This document shows, in pieces, positions 25,822 to 36,763 of a stretch of DNA of 64,000 bases; the stretch's first letter is position 1; every line of letters begins with the position of its first letter. Source of the DNA: Pararhizobium capsulatum DSM 1112 (lineage in GTDB: Bacteria > Pseudomonadota > Alphaproteobacteria > Rhizobiales > Rhizobiaceae); contig NZ_JAUSVF010000001.1 in assembly GCF_030814475.1 (NCBI RefSeq), positions 1,695,001 to 1,759,000 on the forward strand, given 5' to 3'. The notes under the pieces are model-generated. The model saw only the letters and a program-made list of their open reading frames with translations. It did not search any database and was not told where the DNA came from. Made by a program: the position numbers and the translations under genes.

Positions 25822-27624
25822 TCAGCTCGCGACGATCCCCACGCGAACACCCTCGCCGATCCCCGAAGACGACACGGTCCTGTTCCGCCCGCCCGCCTTT
25901 GCCTCCAGCAGGGCCGCGTCGGCGCGGGTGAGCAGCGTCAGGACCGGGCCACCCTGCGGCGCTTCGGCAACGCCGATGGAGACGGAGACCGTGCCGAGGA
26001 TGCGGCCGCGGTGGCTGAGCGGGGTCGTGCCAATGCGCTCGCGCAGGTGCTCGGCAAATTCCGTCGCCGCCGCCTCGCTGAGCCCCGGCAGGAGAACGGT
26101 GAACTCCTCGCCGCCGAAGCGATAGACCGCGCCCCTCGTATCCACGGCATCCACCATGATCTGCGCGACATATTGCATGACGACATCGCCGGCGTCGTGG
26201 CCGAACGTGTCGTTGAAGCGCTTGAAGTGATCGATGTCGATCATCAGGCAGGCGAGGGCCGTATCCTCCCGGCCATGTCGGTTCAGCGCCTCGTCAAGGC
26301 AACGGCGGTTGAGAAGGCCGGTCAATGCGTCGCGCAGGGCAAGGTTGGTCAGCCGCTCGCGAAGCTTGAGGTTGGCAAGTGCAAGGCCGATGTTTTCGGC
26401 GATTAGCTCCAGATAGAGCCGTGATCCTTCGATCGTGGGCGCGTCGCCTTCGCGTTCCTCGAAATAGAGCAGACCAACGGTATCGCCCTGTGCCGTGAGC
26501 GGCACGCAGAGCCTGGCGGTCTCGCTCTCGTCCAGATGCTGGCAAACGACGTCGCTGTGGCCGCGATTGCTGATATGCGGCCGGCCGCGGCGCAGCGCCC
26601 AGCAGGCACTGGATTCGAACGATAGCGTCGAGTGGTGAGGATCAAGCCATGTGCCGACCAGCGCCAGCGACGTGTGGCTCTCATTGAGCACGTAGAGATG
26701 GCCAGCGAGATTTGGGAAGATCTGCGGGGCAAAGCGCGCCACGACTTCTGCAAGCTCCGACTGCGCCTGGCAGGCCTGCAATCGGTGCATCATCTGCAGG
26801 ATGAAGTCCTTCGTCTGCTGGTCGAGACGGCGCTCGGCATCCAGCCGGTCGCGCTCGATCCCGTTGGCACGGAAGATCTGGATCGCCTCGTTCATCTCGC
26901 CGATCTCGTCACGGCGCGGATCGAGTGGCACTTCCACGGCATAATCCTGCTTCGCCAAACGCGTGACGATGCCGGTCATGCGGGTGAGCGGCGTTGCGAC
27001 CCGGCGTTTCAGCACGAAATAGAGCACGCCGAGGAAGAGGGCGGCGGTGATCCCGAGCATGGTCTTGGCGGCAATGCCCCACCAGTCGCTGCGCGATTTC
27101 GCAGCCTCGAGTTGAGCACTGGTGCGGGCGCTGGCCAGTTCGCGAAAACGGGTCACGGTTTCCAGAAGCGCCGTTTGCTGGCGTTCATGATCGGGGCCGA
27201 ACAAGGCCGATTGCGCCGTCTGCCGGTCGCCACCCTGATAGGCAGCGATGGCCGCAAGCTCGATTTTGTCCAGAGCGTCCGCGTGGGCCTCGACCTCCTC
27301 AAGAGCGGTGGCTTCCGCAGGCGAAGGGTCCAGTGCCCTGATATCGCTTATGGCCGCTTCGTGGCGACGCTCTTCGTTTTCCCGGCCGCGAAAAGCCTGC
27401 AGATGGCGCTCTTCCCCGCGGATGACAAAGAGGCGCGCCTCGTCGGTGCGTTCCTCGGCGCCAAGCGCCAGTTCCTCACCAAGATCGTCAAAAGCCAGAT
27501 GTTCCTCGACGGCACGGCGCTCCTGCTCCGCGCTTCGGGCAGAGAGGATGAAGGCGCCGCCGGAAAGAACGGTCAAAAGCACCGTGATCCCGTAGGCCCA
27601 GTTGGTGATCGTGCTTATTCGCAT
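25822..27624 (-). CDS. Membrane-bound diguanylate cyclase (HAMP-GAF-GGDEF)
   Basis: 600 residues. TM helix 1 (10-29), a periplasmic helical domain (30-180) of the CHASE3-like four-helix type, TM helix 2 (about 186-207), HAMP (about 208-262), GAF (about 285-415) and GGDEF (about 425-590). The cyclase motif is GGEEF (RFGGEEFTVLL), intact, with DIDHFKRFNDTFGHDAGD upstream; the four residues at the inhibitory-site position are DTRG, so RxxD product inhibition is absent. Synthesises c-di-GMP in response to an unknown periplasmic or cytoplasmic cue. Rich in Glu/Arg in the sensor. Confidence 0.9.
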   Translation of the reverse strand: MRISTITNWAYGITVLLTVLSGGAFILSARSAEQERRAVEEHLAFDDLGEELALGAEERTDEARLFVIRGEERHLQAFRGRENEERRHEAAISDIRALDPSPAEATALEEVEAHADALDKIELAAIAAYQGGDRQTAQSALFGPDHERQQTALLETVTRFRELASARTSAQLEAAKSRSDWWGIAAKTMLGITAALFLGVLYFVLKRRVATPLTRMTGIVTRLAKQDYAVEVPLDPRRDEIGEMNEAIQIFRANGIERDRLDAERRLDQQTKDFILQMMHRLQACQAQSELAEVVARFAPQIFPNLAGHLYVLNESHTSLALVGTWLDPHHSTLSFESSACWALRRGRPHISNRGHSDVVCQHLDESETARLCVPLTAQGDTVGLLYFEEREGDAPTIEGSRLYLELIAENIGLALANLKLRERLTNLALRDALTGLLNRRCLDEALNRHGREDTALACLMIDIDHFKRFNDTFGHDAGDVVMQYVAQIMVDAVDTRGAVYRFGGEEFTVLLPGLSEAAATEFAEHLRERIGTTPLSHRGRILGTVSVSIGVAEAPQGGPVLTLLTRADAALLEAKAGGRNRTVSSSGIGEGVRVGIVAS

Positions 27625-27695
27625 TCTTTGAGTATAACCTTATAGGTTTATTTTATTTTAATGCAGTCAGGGGTTGATAACGGCTTCTCGTTACC

Positions 27696-28310
27696 TTAGC
27701 GCCCGCCATTCACAAGCGCGAGCACCAGTTGATGAACGCTGCCGCCCTGGGTCAGCTCGACACGATCGAAGTCGCGGTTCTTCTGCTGACGGGCATTCGA
27801 GATAGGTCCGAGTATCTTGGTCATCTCGGTCCTGATCTTCCGGCAACCCGGATCGTTTTCCACGGTGAGGCCAACCGTCTGTCGTTCGATCTCATGCACC
27901 ATGTCGACGATCATCTGGCCATGGATCTTTTCATGGGCTGCCACACCGTCCGCAAAGCTTTCCCAGAGTGTACGGGTCATGCCGATCAGTTTCTTCGAAG
28001 CTTTGGGCAAGTTGTAGGTGATTATCAGTTTCGGGCGCGCGGAGGCGAGCACACAGGCATCGCCGCGCTGCTGGTAGTCACGAGTCCAGGTCAGCTTGAA
28101 GTCCGTATAGGCGATGGTGCGCATGCCATCGCCGATCTGCGGGCCGCGTTCGCCGATGGAGGTGTAGAGCTCAGGTCCCGTCGTGCCGCTGACGGCGTAA
28201 TAGACCTTCTTTTCGACCGGCTGCCAGCCGCTGGCCATGACCGGCGTGTTGGCGAGGAGGGACAGAATAAGGCCCAGTCCGAAGCTTGTCTGCACGCGTT
28301 TCCCCGTCAC
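27696..28310 (-). CDS. Exported DUF922 protein (putative zinc protease)
   Basis: 204 residues with a signal peptide (about 1-26, ending PVMAS). The DUF922 core contains HEKIHG (HExxH type) in VAAHEKIHGQMIVDMVHEIE, the expected zinc-binding helix of a metalloprotease, and conserved YYAVSGTTGPELYTSIGERG near the start. Two Cys (in GDACVLA and DPGCRK) might form a disulfide. Periplasmic; substrate unknown. Seventy-one bases separate it from the cyclase gene on the same strand. Confidence 0.85.
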   Translation of the reverse strand: MTGKRVQTSFGLGLILSLLANTPVMASGWQPVEKKVYYAVSGTTGPELYTSIGERGPQIGDGMRTIAYTDFKLTWTRDYQQRGDACVLASARPKLIITYNLPKASKKLIGMTRTLWESFADGVAAHEKIHGQMIVDMVHEIERQTVGLTVENDPGCRKIRTEMTKILGPISNARQQKNRDFDRVELTQGGSVHQLVLALVNGGR

Positions 28311-28453
28311 CGATGCGATGGACGGAGCCTACTGCATAATTTTCGGGATCGGAATCTGTTTCAGGAATTATGCAGCCGTTTTAATGCGATATACGGTGCA
28401 GGTCCCTGCCGTGCCGATGACGGCGCGGCAGAGCCAGCTTTTCAATACCCTGT

Positions 28454-29290
28454 TCAGGCCGCCTTGTCCCACACGGGCGCGAGGCCCTGCGGGTTGACGA
28501 TGCGACCATCTGGGCGGGCAAGGGCGTGGATCGCCTTCATCTCATCCACGGTGAGGTGGAAGTCGAAGATATCGAAGTTTTCCTTCAGCCGGCTCGCCGT
28601 CGAGGTCTTGGAGAGGGTGACGACGCCATGCTGCTGGATCAGCCAGCGCAGCACCACCTGCGCGGCGCTCTTGCCGTGATGGCTGCCGATATCGTTCAAC
28701 ACCGGATCCTTCGGCACCTTGCCGTCCGCCATCGCGTAATAGGCGGTGATCGACATGCCCAGGCGCTCGGCATCCTCCAGCACCTTCAACTGGTCGAGAT
28801 AGGGATGATATTCGACCTGATTGGTGGCAAGCGGCGCTTTGGAAAGCCGGGCGGCTTCATCCATCTGGTGGGTGTTGAAGTTGCTGACGCCGATGTTGCG
28901 GACCTTGCCCGCGTCGCGCACCGCATTCAGCCCTTCCAGCCGTTCGGCCATCGGCACGGGGCTACCCGGCCAGTGCAGAAGAAGCATGTCGACGTAGTCG
29001 GTCTTCAGCTTGCGCAGGCTTTCATCGACGGAGGCCGCAAAGCTGCCACGGGCATATTTGTCGACCCAGACCTTGGTCGTCAGGAAGATATCGGAGCGCG
29101 GCACGCCCGATTGCTGGATGGCGGTGCCCACTTCGGCTTCGTTGCCATAAATCTGGGCGGTATCGACATGGCGGAAGCCGAGCTGCAGCGCCTTCGGCAC
29201 GATGTCGAGGACTTCCGGCCCCGGCATGCGGAAGGTGCCGAAACCGAGTGCCGGTATTTCCGCGCCATTGGTTTTGACGATGGGTTGCAT
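28454..29290 (-). CDS. Aldo/keto reductase (2,5-diketo-D-gluconate reductase-like)
   Basis: 278 residues from the ATG at 29290, preceded by GGAGAACC. Catalytic tetrad visible: Asp of HVDTAQ, Tyr of IYGNE, Lys of TTKVW, His of LLLHWP. NADPH-binding end KTSTASRLKENFDIF. Reduces aldehydes or keto-sugars in the cytoplasm. It is followed upstream by an MFS transporter on the same strand (82 bases), with a LysR gene divergent from that pair, a common layout for a small catabolic or detoxification unit. Confidence 0.9.
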   Translation of the reverse strand: MQPIVKTNGAEIPALGFGTFRMPGPEVLDIVPKALQLGFRHVDTAQIYGNEAEVGTAIQQSGVPRSDIFLTTKVWVDKYARGSFAASVDESLRKLKTDYVDMLLLHWPGSPVPMAERLEGLNAVRDAGKVRNIGVSNFNTHQMDEAARLSKAPLATNQVEYHPYLDQLKVLEDAERLGMSITAYYAMADGKVPKDPVLNDIGSHHGKSAAQVVLRWLIQQHGVVTLSKTSTASRLKENFDIFDFHLTVDEMKAIHALARPDGRIVNPQGLAPVWDKAA

Positions 29291-29371
29291 GGGGTTCTCC
29301 TTTGGTAAGGCTGCCCGGCCTTGTCGCCGGGTTGGGTTTTGGGGGATTAGATGTGGCAGCAACGGGTGAGG

Positions 29372-30553
29372 TCAAGCCGGCTGGCAGATGGCTTGCGGCC
29401 GCCGGTCGAGCGAGTTGCTGAGAAGCGTCAGCAGCAGCGCGCCGGCCACGAGAATTCCGCCGACCCACGGGGTTGCCTGAAGCCCGAGCGGGGAGGCGAC
29501 CACGAGACCACCGATCCAGGCGCCGGCTGCGATACCGAGGTTGAAGGCGGCGATGTTCAGCGCCGAGGCGACATCGACGGCACCCGGACGATGCTGCTTG
29601 GCAAGCTGCACGACATAGAGCTGCAGGCCGGGCACATTGGCGAAGGACAGGAAGCCGAGGGCGGCGAGGGTAATTAGTGCCGGGATCGCCGAAATCGCGG
29701 TGAACGAGAACAGCACCAGCACGACAGCCTGCGCGGCAAACAGCCAGGCGAGCGCCTTCACCGGATTGCGGTCGGCAAGGCGTCCGCCAAGAATATTGCC
29801 GGCGGCGATCGCCAGCCCGTAAAGCACCAGTACGAGGCTGACGGACGAGGCGGCAAAGCCGGTGACCTCCTGCAGCATGGGAGCGAGGAAGGTGAAGGTG
29901 ACGAAAGTGCCGCCGTAACCCAGCGCCGTCATGGCAAAGACGATGAGCAGCCGGCCGCTGCCGAGCACACGGACCTGATCGAGCAGGCTGGCAGGGGCGG
30001 CTTTCGAGAGCGTCGAGGGAAGCAGCGCGGCAATGCCGGCAAAGGCGATGACGCCGAGGCCCGCAACCGCAAAGAACGTGGCGCGCCAGCCAAACGTCTG
30101 GCCGATGAAGGTGCCAAGCGGAACGCCGGTGACGATGGCGACCGTAAGGCCCATGAACATCATGGCGATGGCCGATGCGCGGCGATTTTCCGGCACGAGA
30201 TCGGCGGCGATGGTCGAGCCGACGGAGAAGAACACGCCATGGGCAAAGGCCGAGAGCACGCGGGCGATGAGCAGCAGTTCGTAGCTCGGCGAGAAGGCCG
30301 CCATGGTATTGCCGGCGATGAACAGCGCCATCAGCCCAAGCAGCAGCGGCTTGCGCTCGATCCGGCCGGTCAGTGCGGTGAGGATCGGCGCGCCAAAGGT
30401 GACGCCCAGCGCATAGATGGAAACAATGAGGCCAGCGAGCGGCAGGGTGATGTGCAGGTCGGTGGCCACGGTCGGCAGGAGGCCGACGATGACGAATTCG
30501 GTGGTACCGATCGCATAGGCCGCGATCGTGAGCGCAAAGAGAGCAAGGGGCAT
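29372..30553 (-). CDS. MFS transporter, AraJ/NepI-like
   Basis: 393 residues, twelve hydrophobic helices. N-terminus LALFALTIAAYAIGTTEFVI and IGLLPTVATDLHITLPLAG is the hallmark of the DHA1 group of sugar or purine-ribonucleoside efflux proteins (AraJ, YdhP, NepI). The motif A loop reads GAPILTALTGRIERKP. Sits between the aldo/keto reductase gene and a divergent LysR regulator (137 bases apart), so it is the likely first gene of a LysR-controlled pair. Confidence 0.9.
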   Translation of the reverse strand: MPLALFALTIAAYAIGTTEFVIVGLLPTVATDLHITLPLAGLIVSIYALGVTFGAPILTALTGRIERKPLLLGLMALFIAGNTMAAFSPSYELLLIARVLSAFAHGVFFSVGSTIAADLVPENRRASAIAMMFMGLTVAIVTGVPLGTFIGQTFGWRATFFAVAGLGVIAFAGIAALLPSTLSKAAPASLLDQVRVLGSGRLLIVFAMTALGYGGTFVTFTFLAPMLQEVTGFAASSVSLVLVLYGLAIAAGNILGGRLADRNPVKALAWLFAAQAVVLVLFSFTAISAIPALITLAALGFLSFANVPGLQLYVVQLAKQHRPGAVDVASALNIAAFNLGIAAGAWIGGLVVASPLGLQATPWVGGILVAGALLLTLLSNSLDRRPQAICQPA

Positions 30554-30690
30554 GAAAACACCTTTCGCCCGGTCAAGGTGGGCGGGTTGAGGGAAGGTCT
30601 ATGCCGTGGAATATGGGGGAATATGACTTGCGCGATAATCCATAGGAATGGATAAATGCTTTTGAATTGATTTCACAGAAGGCTGATGGC

Positions 30691-31632
30691 ATGGACAACA
30701 GGGCAGGCGAGATGGAAGTGTTTGCACTCGCGGCGGAGCTGAAAAGCTTCTCGGCCGCCGGGCGCAGGCTGAAGCTTTCCCCCTCCGCCGTCAGCAAGCT
30801 GGTGACCCGCATTGAGGATCGCCTCGGCACCCGCCTTCTGGTGCGCACCACACGCTCGCTGCAGCTGACCCCGGAAGGCGAAATCTACCTCGCCCGGGCG
30901 CGCAGCATCCTCGCCGACATCGCCGAAACGGAACTGGTCGTCTCCTCCGGCGGGCAGGCGGCACCGCGCGGGCTGCTGCGCGTCAATGCACTGATGGGAT
31001 TTGGCGAACGCTACATCCTGCCGATCGCCAGCGAGTTCCTGGCGCTTTACCCCCATGTCCAGCTCGACCTGTCACTGACGGATGGCGTGATCGATCTTGT
31101 CGAAGAGCGCACGGATATCGCCATCCGCTCCGGGGCCTTGCGGGATTCGAGCCTCAAGGCACGCAAGCTGCTGGAAACCCGGCGGGTACTCGTCGCCACG
31201 CCCGGCTATCTGGACGTGCATGGCACGCCCCGCACTCCGGACGACCTCGATCATCACAATTGCCTCGATTTCAACTTCCGCCGCGCCCGCGATGGCTGGC
31301 CCTTCATCGAGCCGTCAAGCGGCTCCGAAAGCGGCCCAGAAAGCAGTAATGTCGTCTTCCGGCCGATCAACGGCAACATGCTGGTCAATTCCGGCGTAAT
31401 GATGCGCCAGATCTGCCTCGCCGGCATCGGCATCGGCCGCATCGGCTATTTCCATGTCCAGCGGGATATCGAAGAGGGACGATTGGTGATGCTGCTGGAA
31501 GATCACCGGCCAAAGGATGAGGAGGTCATCCAGGCGGTCTTTGCCGGCCACGATCATCTCGCTGCCCGCATCCGCGCGTTCATCGATTTCCTCGTAGAGA
31601 GAATTGATCCTGCAGCAGACGGGCAAAAGTAG
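30691..31632 (+). CDS. LysR-family transcriptional regulator
   Basis: 313 residues from the ATG at 30691 (a start at 30667 would add eight). Helix-turn-helix at about 5-62 (MEVFALAAELKSFSAAGRRL with SPSAVSKLVTRIEDRLG), ligand domain with the YafC/PecT-like pattern (LRVNALMGFGERYILPIASE, then DVHGTPRTPDDL..HNCL). Divergent from the MFS/aldo-keto reductase pair, which it probably controls. A C-terminal tail rich in acidic residues ends the protein. Confidence 0.9.
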   Translation: MDNRAGEMEVFALAAELKSFSAAGRRLKLSPSAVSKLVTRIEDRLGTRLLVRTTRSLQLTPEGEIYLARARSILADIAETELVVSSGGQAAPRGLLRVNALMGFGERYILPIASEFLALYPHVQLDLSLTDGVIDLVEERTDIAIRSGALRDSSLKARKLLETRRVLVATPGYLDVHGTPRTPDDLDHHNCLDFNFRRARDGWPFIEPSSGSESGPESSNVVFRPINGNMLVNSGVMMRQICLAGIGIGRIGYFHVQRDIEEGRLVMLLEDHRPKDEEVIQAVFAGHDHLAARIRAFIDFLVERIDPAADGQK

Positions 31633-31748
31633 ATCACACCGGCGAGGTCCCTATCCGGCGTGCCTTTCGGCTTGACGCTGGCGGTTGCAGCGGCCATCTA
31701 AAAGGATCGATGGCCTTTTTCTGACAGAAATGATCCGAGACTTTTGCC

Positions 31749-32483
31749 ATGCCTGAAAAGCGTACCATGTCGCTGACATCAGACCTCGTGGCCCTCTGCT
31801 ATCGCGAGGAGCCGAATATGGGGCTTGACAGTCGTTTCACGCCGCTGACAGATGATGACTACCGCGTTCTCGCCGAGAAACTTGAAGCCGAGTCCGATCA
31901 CGGTCCGCTCTGGGTTTTTGCCTATGGCTCATTGATCTGGAAGCCGGAGTTCGACTCGGTCGAGATGAAACCCGCAACCGCCTTCGGCTGGCATCGTGCC
32001 TTCACGCTCGAAATCAACAGCTGGCGCGGCTCGCGCGAACAGCCGGGCCTGATGATGGCCCTCGCCAGGGGTGGGCGTTGCGATGGCGTCATCTACCGCC
32101 TGCCGGATGGCAACCGGCTGGAGCAGATCGAACGCATGCTGCGCCGCGAGGTCAGCGAGACGGAGGGCGTTCAGGCGGTTCGCTGGCTGCCGGTGCGCAC
32201 CGTCGATGGCCCGCAGATGGCGCTCGGTTTCTGGGTGGGAGAGACACCGCGCAGCATTTCCCATCGCCACCCGCCATCGGAGGTAGCCCATATCCTGGCG
32301 CGCGCCTGCGGCCACATCGGCTCAGGCGCCGAATATCTCTACAACACCGTCTCGCATCTCGAAGAATTCGGCATACGCGACCGCAACCTCTGGCGCCTGC
32401 AGGCCCTGGTCGCCGACGAAATCCGCAGGCTGCACCGGCTGGAAGAGGGGGCGAAGCGGCCGGGGGCAGGGCATCACCGCTGA
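31749..32483 (+). CDS. ChaC-like gamma-glutamylcyclotransferase
   Basis: 244 residues (ATGs at 31776 and 31818 are possible later starts). The nucleotide-like loop of the family is FAYGSLIWKP (about 58-67) and the core continues as ATAFGWHRAF, GLMMALARGGRCDGVIYRL and AHILARACGHIGSGAEYLYN. ChaC enzymes release 5-oxoproline from glutathione in the cytoplasm, controlling its level. Stand-alone; converges with tam 28 bases downstream. Confidence 0.88.
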   Translation: MPEKRTMSLTSDLVALCYREEPNMGLDSRFTPLTDDDYRVLAEKLEAESDHGPLWVFAYGSLIWKPEFDSVEMKPATAFGWHRAFTLEINSWRGSREQPGLMMALARGGRCDGVIYRLPDGNRLEQIERMLRREVSETEGVQAVRWLPVRTVDGPQMALGFWVGETPRSISHRHPPSEVAHILARACGHIGSGAEYLYNTVSHLEEFGIRDRNLWRLQALVADEIRRLHRLEEGAKRPGAGHHR

Positions 32484-32511
32484 GGACAGAGGCCTCCGCG
32501 AGTGCCGCTGC

Positions 32512-33282
32512 TTACCCCTTCACCGCCACGATAAAAATCCGCGGAAAGCGCAACAGCACCCGCCCATCGGCCAGCGGCGGGTAGGCCGCCCGGATGCGCT
32601 CCAGATAGGCTGCCTGATAATCTGCTCGCAGATCGTCCGGCAGCGCGTCGAGATAGGGCCTGAGCCCGGTGCCCTTCACCCATTCAACGATTGCTTCGGC
32701 ATTGGCGAGCCGGTGATAGTAGATCGTGTGCCAGACATCGACCCTGCCGCTCAGCGGCGACAGGCGGTCAATATAGACGGCGGGCGAGGGAAGTGCGCTC
32801 CGGTCGCGGGGGTTCCTGGCGAAGTGTGCGGCAAACGGCGCTTCGGCGGCAACCTCGCGCATCGCCACATGGCTGGGCTCCACGAGATTGTCCGGCATCT
32901 GTACCGCAAGCGCGCCGCCCGGCACCAACGCACCCATCAGTCGCGCGAGAATATCCAGATGTTCCGGCAACCATTGGAACACGGCATTGGCATAAAACAG
33001 CGCGGCCGGCGCGGGTGGTTGCCACTGGGCAAGATCGCCCTTCTCGAAGGTGAGTTGCGGAAGGCGTTTGGCAGCGGCGGCCAGCATGTCGTCGTCGCTG
33101 TCGATCCCGATCGTCAACCGATCGGACAAGCGCTCATTGATCAGTTCCGTGGAATTGCCCGGTCCACAACCGAGGTCGTAGAGCGCGCCGCTCGGCAGGC
33201 CCGGCACCTGGGCGAGCAGATCGCGGGCGGGCCGCGTGCGCTCGTCCTCGAATTTCACATATTGTGCCGCCGACCATGCCAT
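32512..33282 (-). CDS. tam: Trans-aconitate 2-methyltransferase
   Basis: 256 residues, full length. SAM-binding motif I is [12 protein letters not shown] (about 34-45), with [10 protein letters not shown] and [12 protein letters not shown] as motifs II and III. The start [19 protein letters not shown] matches Tam, which methyl-esterifies trans-aconitate formed spontaneously from cis-aconitate and so relieves inhibition of aconitase. It follows the haloacid dehalogenase gene by only four bases on the same strand, so the two share a transcript. Confidence 0.92.
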   Translation of the reverse strand: MAWSAAQYVKFEDERTRPARDLLAQVPGLPSGALYDLGCGPGNSTELINERLSDRLTIGIDSDDDMLAAAAKRLPQLTFEKGDLAQWQPPAPAALFYANAVFQWLPEHLDILARLMGALVPGGALAVQMPDNLVEPSHVAMREVAAEAPFAAHFARNPRDRSALPSPAVYIDRLSPLSGRVDVWHTIYYHRLANAEAIVEWVKGTGLRPYLDALPDDLRADYQAAYLERIRAAYPPLADGRVLLRFPRIFIVAVKG

Positions 33283-33286
33283 GCGG

Positions 33287-33955
33287 TTACCCTTCCTGAT
33301 GCTGTTGCAGGCTTTCGAGCGACGGCAGGATCAGCGCCGGCCCGAGATCCGGATATTCATCCGGCATGTTGGCACGGTTGATCCAGACCGTGCGGAAGCC
33401 GAATTTCGTGGCCCCGGCAATGTCCCAGCGGTTGGACGACTGGAAGGACACGGCTTTCGGGTAGAGCCGGTAGCGGGTGGTGACCATGTCATAGACCGCA
33501 GGCGCCGTCTTGAAGGCGCCGACCGCCTCTACCGAGAAGATATCGTCGATGACGAGATCGAGCCCCGCCTTGCCGACGGCCGATTTCAGCATTGCCTCGG
33601 TGCCGTTGGAGAGGATCGCGATCCGCGCACCCTGCGCCTTCAGGCCCTTCAGCACGGCCGGCACTTCCGGGTAGCAATCGAGATGCCAATAGGCGTCGAG
33701 GAGCGCTGGCTTCAACGCCGGGTCGGCCGAGGGAAAGCGCTGGAAGGTGTAATCGAGCGCCTGCTCCGTCAGCACCCAGAAATCCTTGTGAGCGCCCATC
33801 AGCGTCCTGATCCAGGAATATTCCAGCTGCTTTGCCCGCCACATCTCGGAAAACGCCTGACCCTCCGGCCCAATCGCATCCGCATGCCGGCGCACGGCCG
33901 CATGCACGTCGAACAGCGTGCCATAGGCATCAAAGACATAGGCGGCGAACGCCAT
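33287..33955 (-). CDS. Haloacid dehalogenase type II
   Basis: 222 residues, HAD superfamily. Motif [12 protein letters not shown] (catalytic Asp in the first line of the protein), motif II ILSNGTE, Lys in [11 protein letters not shown], motif [18 protein letters not shown]. This is the L-2-haloacid dehalogenase subgroup, hydrolysing the carbon-halogen bond of 2-haloacids to D-2-hydroxyacids; many rhizobial members may act on other substrates. Immediately upstream of tam, with four bases between. Confidence 0.92.
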   Translation of the reverse strand: MAFAAYVFDAYGTLFDVHAAVRRHADAIGPEGQAFSEMWRAKQLEYSWIRTLMGAHKDFWVLTEQALDYTFQRFPSADPALKPALLDAYWHLDCYPEVPAVLKGLKAQGARIAILSNGTEAMLKSAVGKAGLDLVIDDIFSVEAVGAFKTAPAVYDMVTTRYRLYPKAVSFQSSNRWDIAGATKFGFRTVWINRANMPDEYPDLGPALILPSLESLQQHQEG

Positions 33956-34072
33956 GGGAACCCCCGGTTGGAAATTTCTTTCGGTCGGGATCAGCGCAAT
34001 CCCTCAGAGAAGGTTGGTTACGATAGCGGCGTTGGCAAGGCATTGCCAGAAGCAGAGGCAGATTGTGCCGCT

Positions 34073-34633
34073 TCACCCCTTAACGGGCTTCCAGACCTTC
34101 GCCGGAAACCGCAACGCCTGTTTCGCCAGCTTGCCCTTCAGCCCCAGCACCGTGTCGCACAAGCCCACGACATGCCGGTTCGGCTTGGCTTCCGGCCGCA
34201 GCGCATGCAACGTGGCCGCAGCCTCATCCGGCTCCATGTAGCGACCGAGAATGCCAAGCGTCAGCGCCGTCGAGCGGCCGATGCCGCGCAGGCAGTGTAT
34301 GAGCAGTTGCGCGTCCTCCGGCAGGCCGTCGATGAAGGCGAAGGTGGCTTCGATATGGGCAAGCTTGGCCGCATCCGGCTCGTCCGGGTCCATGGCATCG
34401 CCGAACTGGAGCTGCAGATGGCGCTCTTCCGGCAGGTCGATCATCGAAAGCAGCTTGGTGCCGGTGGCGCGGATCGAGATCAGATGGCTCGGTGCCCAGT
34501 TGGCACGGTTATGCCGTGCCTCGGTCTGCGACGCCACGATGATGCGCAGCGGCCAGCCGTTCGGATGCACCGCATTCTTGGCAAGGATCGGCGCATAAAG
34601 CGTCTCTGTCTGTTGTTGCGCCCCAAGTGCCAT
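34073..34633 (-). CDS. Tyrosine/dual-specificity phosphatase family protein
   Basis: 186 residues. The phosphatase loop is HCLRGIGRSTAL (C-x5-R, about 112-123) with the general acid probably in MDPDEPDAA. The start ALGAQQQTETLYAPILAKNA and the sequence around it match a rhizobial group of protein-tyrosine phosphatases with a short N-terminal extension. Cytoplasmic, target unknown. 117 bases upstream of the haloacid dehalogenase on the same strand. Confidence 0.85.
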   Translation of the reverse strand: MALGAQQQTETLYAPILAKNAVHPNGWPLRIIVASQTEARHNRANWAPSHLISIRATGTKLLSMIDLPEERHLQLQFGDAMDPDEPDAAKLAHIEATFAFIDGLPEDAQLLIHCLRGIGRSTALTLGILGRYMEPDEAAATLHALRPEAKPNRHVVGLCDTVLGLKGKLAKQALRFPAKVWKPVKG

Positions 34634-34736
34634 GGCTTGTCCTCACTGATTCCACCGAGGGCAAATTATCAGCGGCGTGCGGGATCGGGGAGGGGGAAAA
34701 TTGTGAGACCTATCGCCGGTACATAGTTGGAATTTG

Positions 34737-34973
34737 TCAAGTGATCCAACTGACTGCGTGCTTGGCCGCGTCCCATGCAGCTTCCCGCGACCCGAAGCTT
34801 TTGCCGGAATAGTATTGGGTAGCCGTCCATCGGCCCTGATCCTCAACGTCCCGCCGGAACTCTTCAAAACCGAACGTGCCGTCAGGACGCGCGAAGAGAT
34901 CGACGCAACGCTCATGATAATCGTCTTCAATGCTCTTCAGGACAGTCCAGCTTGGATCAATCCGCATCGACAT
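34737..34973 (-). CDS. Small conserved protein of unknown function
   Basis: 78 residues (or 76 from the ATG two codons later). Composition is acidic and rich in aromatics: DYHERCVDLFARPDGTFGFE, then DQGRWTATQYYSGKSFGSRE and AAWDAAKHAVSW. It looks like a compact folded domain of a type I have met as a small rhizobial hypothetical protein, without known role. No signal peptide. Isolated between the phosphatase and alcohol dehydrogenase genes on the same strand. Confidence 0.6.
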   Translation of the reverse strand: MSMRIDPSWTVLKSIEDDYHERCVDLFARPDGTFGFEEFRRDVEDQGRWTATQYYSGKSFGSREAAWDAAKHAVSWIT

Positions 34974-35102
34974 CTACGGTCGAGCCTCCCATATTTTCTG
35001 CAAGTATATTTGAGCCGAGGTCGCATTGCCACGGGCGCTTCAATCCCCACTATTCTTCCACGCGTGAAGCCGGCCTTTACCCTTCGCGAAAACCCATGCC
35101 AC

Positions 35103-36143
<1,041 letters not shown>

Positions 36144-36161
36144 CGGGGAAGCTCCATTGGT

Positions 36162-36701
36162 TCAATTGTTTTGATCTTGTCGCCGATCGGTGCGCCGGGC
36201 CATGAGAATCTCGTCGATTTCCCGGCCGTCCTGCAGAAAGCCGCCGGGAATGCGGCCGATCTCGGCAAAGCCCGCCTTGCGATAAAAGGCGATGGCTTCG
36301 GCATTGTCGGCGCGCACGGCAAGCTCCAGCTGGCGGATGCCGATGATGGCGGCAAGGAAATCGAGCATGTCGCTCGCCAGCCCCGAGCCGCGATTGGCCT
36401 TGCGTATATAGACCATGATGATCGTCGCGCGATGCGTCATCTTGGCAGCGCGCTGGCGCATCAGGCCCATGACGGCAACGGGAGTTTCGTTCTCGAAGGC
36501 GGCAAAGACGGTGTTGTGGATCAGATGGCGCTGCCAGTCGGCTTCCGAAATTCTCAGCCAGTCGTCTTCCTGGCTGGCAAAGGCATCGGGGTCCTGCCGC
36601 AGGGATTCAAGCCGGATCGCGCGGAAGGCGGCGGTGTCGGTGGAGGAGAGCATGCGGATGGTGGGCATCATCTCGAAGCTTGTTTCATCCATAGCATTCA
36701 A
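36162..36701 (-). CDS. GNAT-family N-acetyltransferase
   Basis: 179 residues (or 176 from the next ATG). Acetyl-CoA binding motif A: IYIRKANRGSGLASDMLDFL (about 124-143), followed by QLELAVRADNAEAIAFYRKA and GFAEIGRIPGGF, the usual motif B. Cytoplasmic; acceptor unknown (antibiotic, polyamine or protein N-terminus are all possible). Probably the first gene of a pair with the alcohol dehydrogenase. Confidence 0.88.
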   Translation of the reverse strand: MNAMDETSFEMMPTIRMLSSTDTAAFRAIRLESLRQDPDAFASQEDDWLRISEADWQRHLIHNTVFAAFENETPVAVMGLMRQRAAKMTHRATIIMVYIRKANRGSGLASDMLDFLAAIIGIRQLELAVRADNAEAIAFYRKAGFAEIGRIPGGFLQDGREIDEILMARRTDRRQDQNN

Positions 36702-36763
36702 ATCGTTCCCGTCTTTTCATCTCGTTCGGTGGCCTAACGTCGCCGCGAAAGGTGCTGCTCGCT

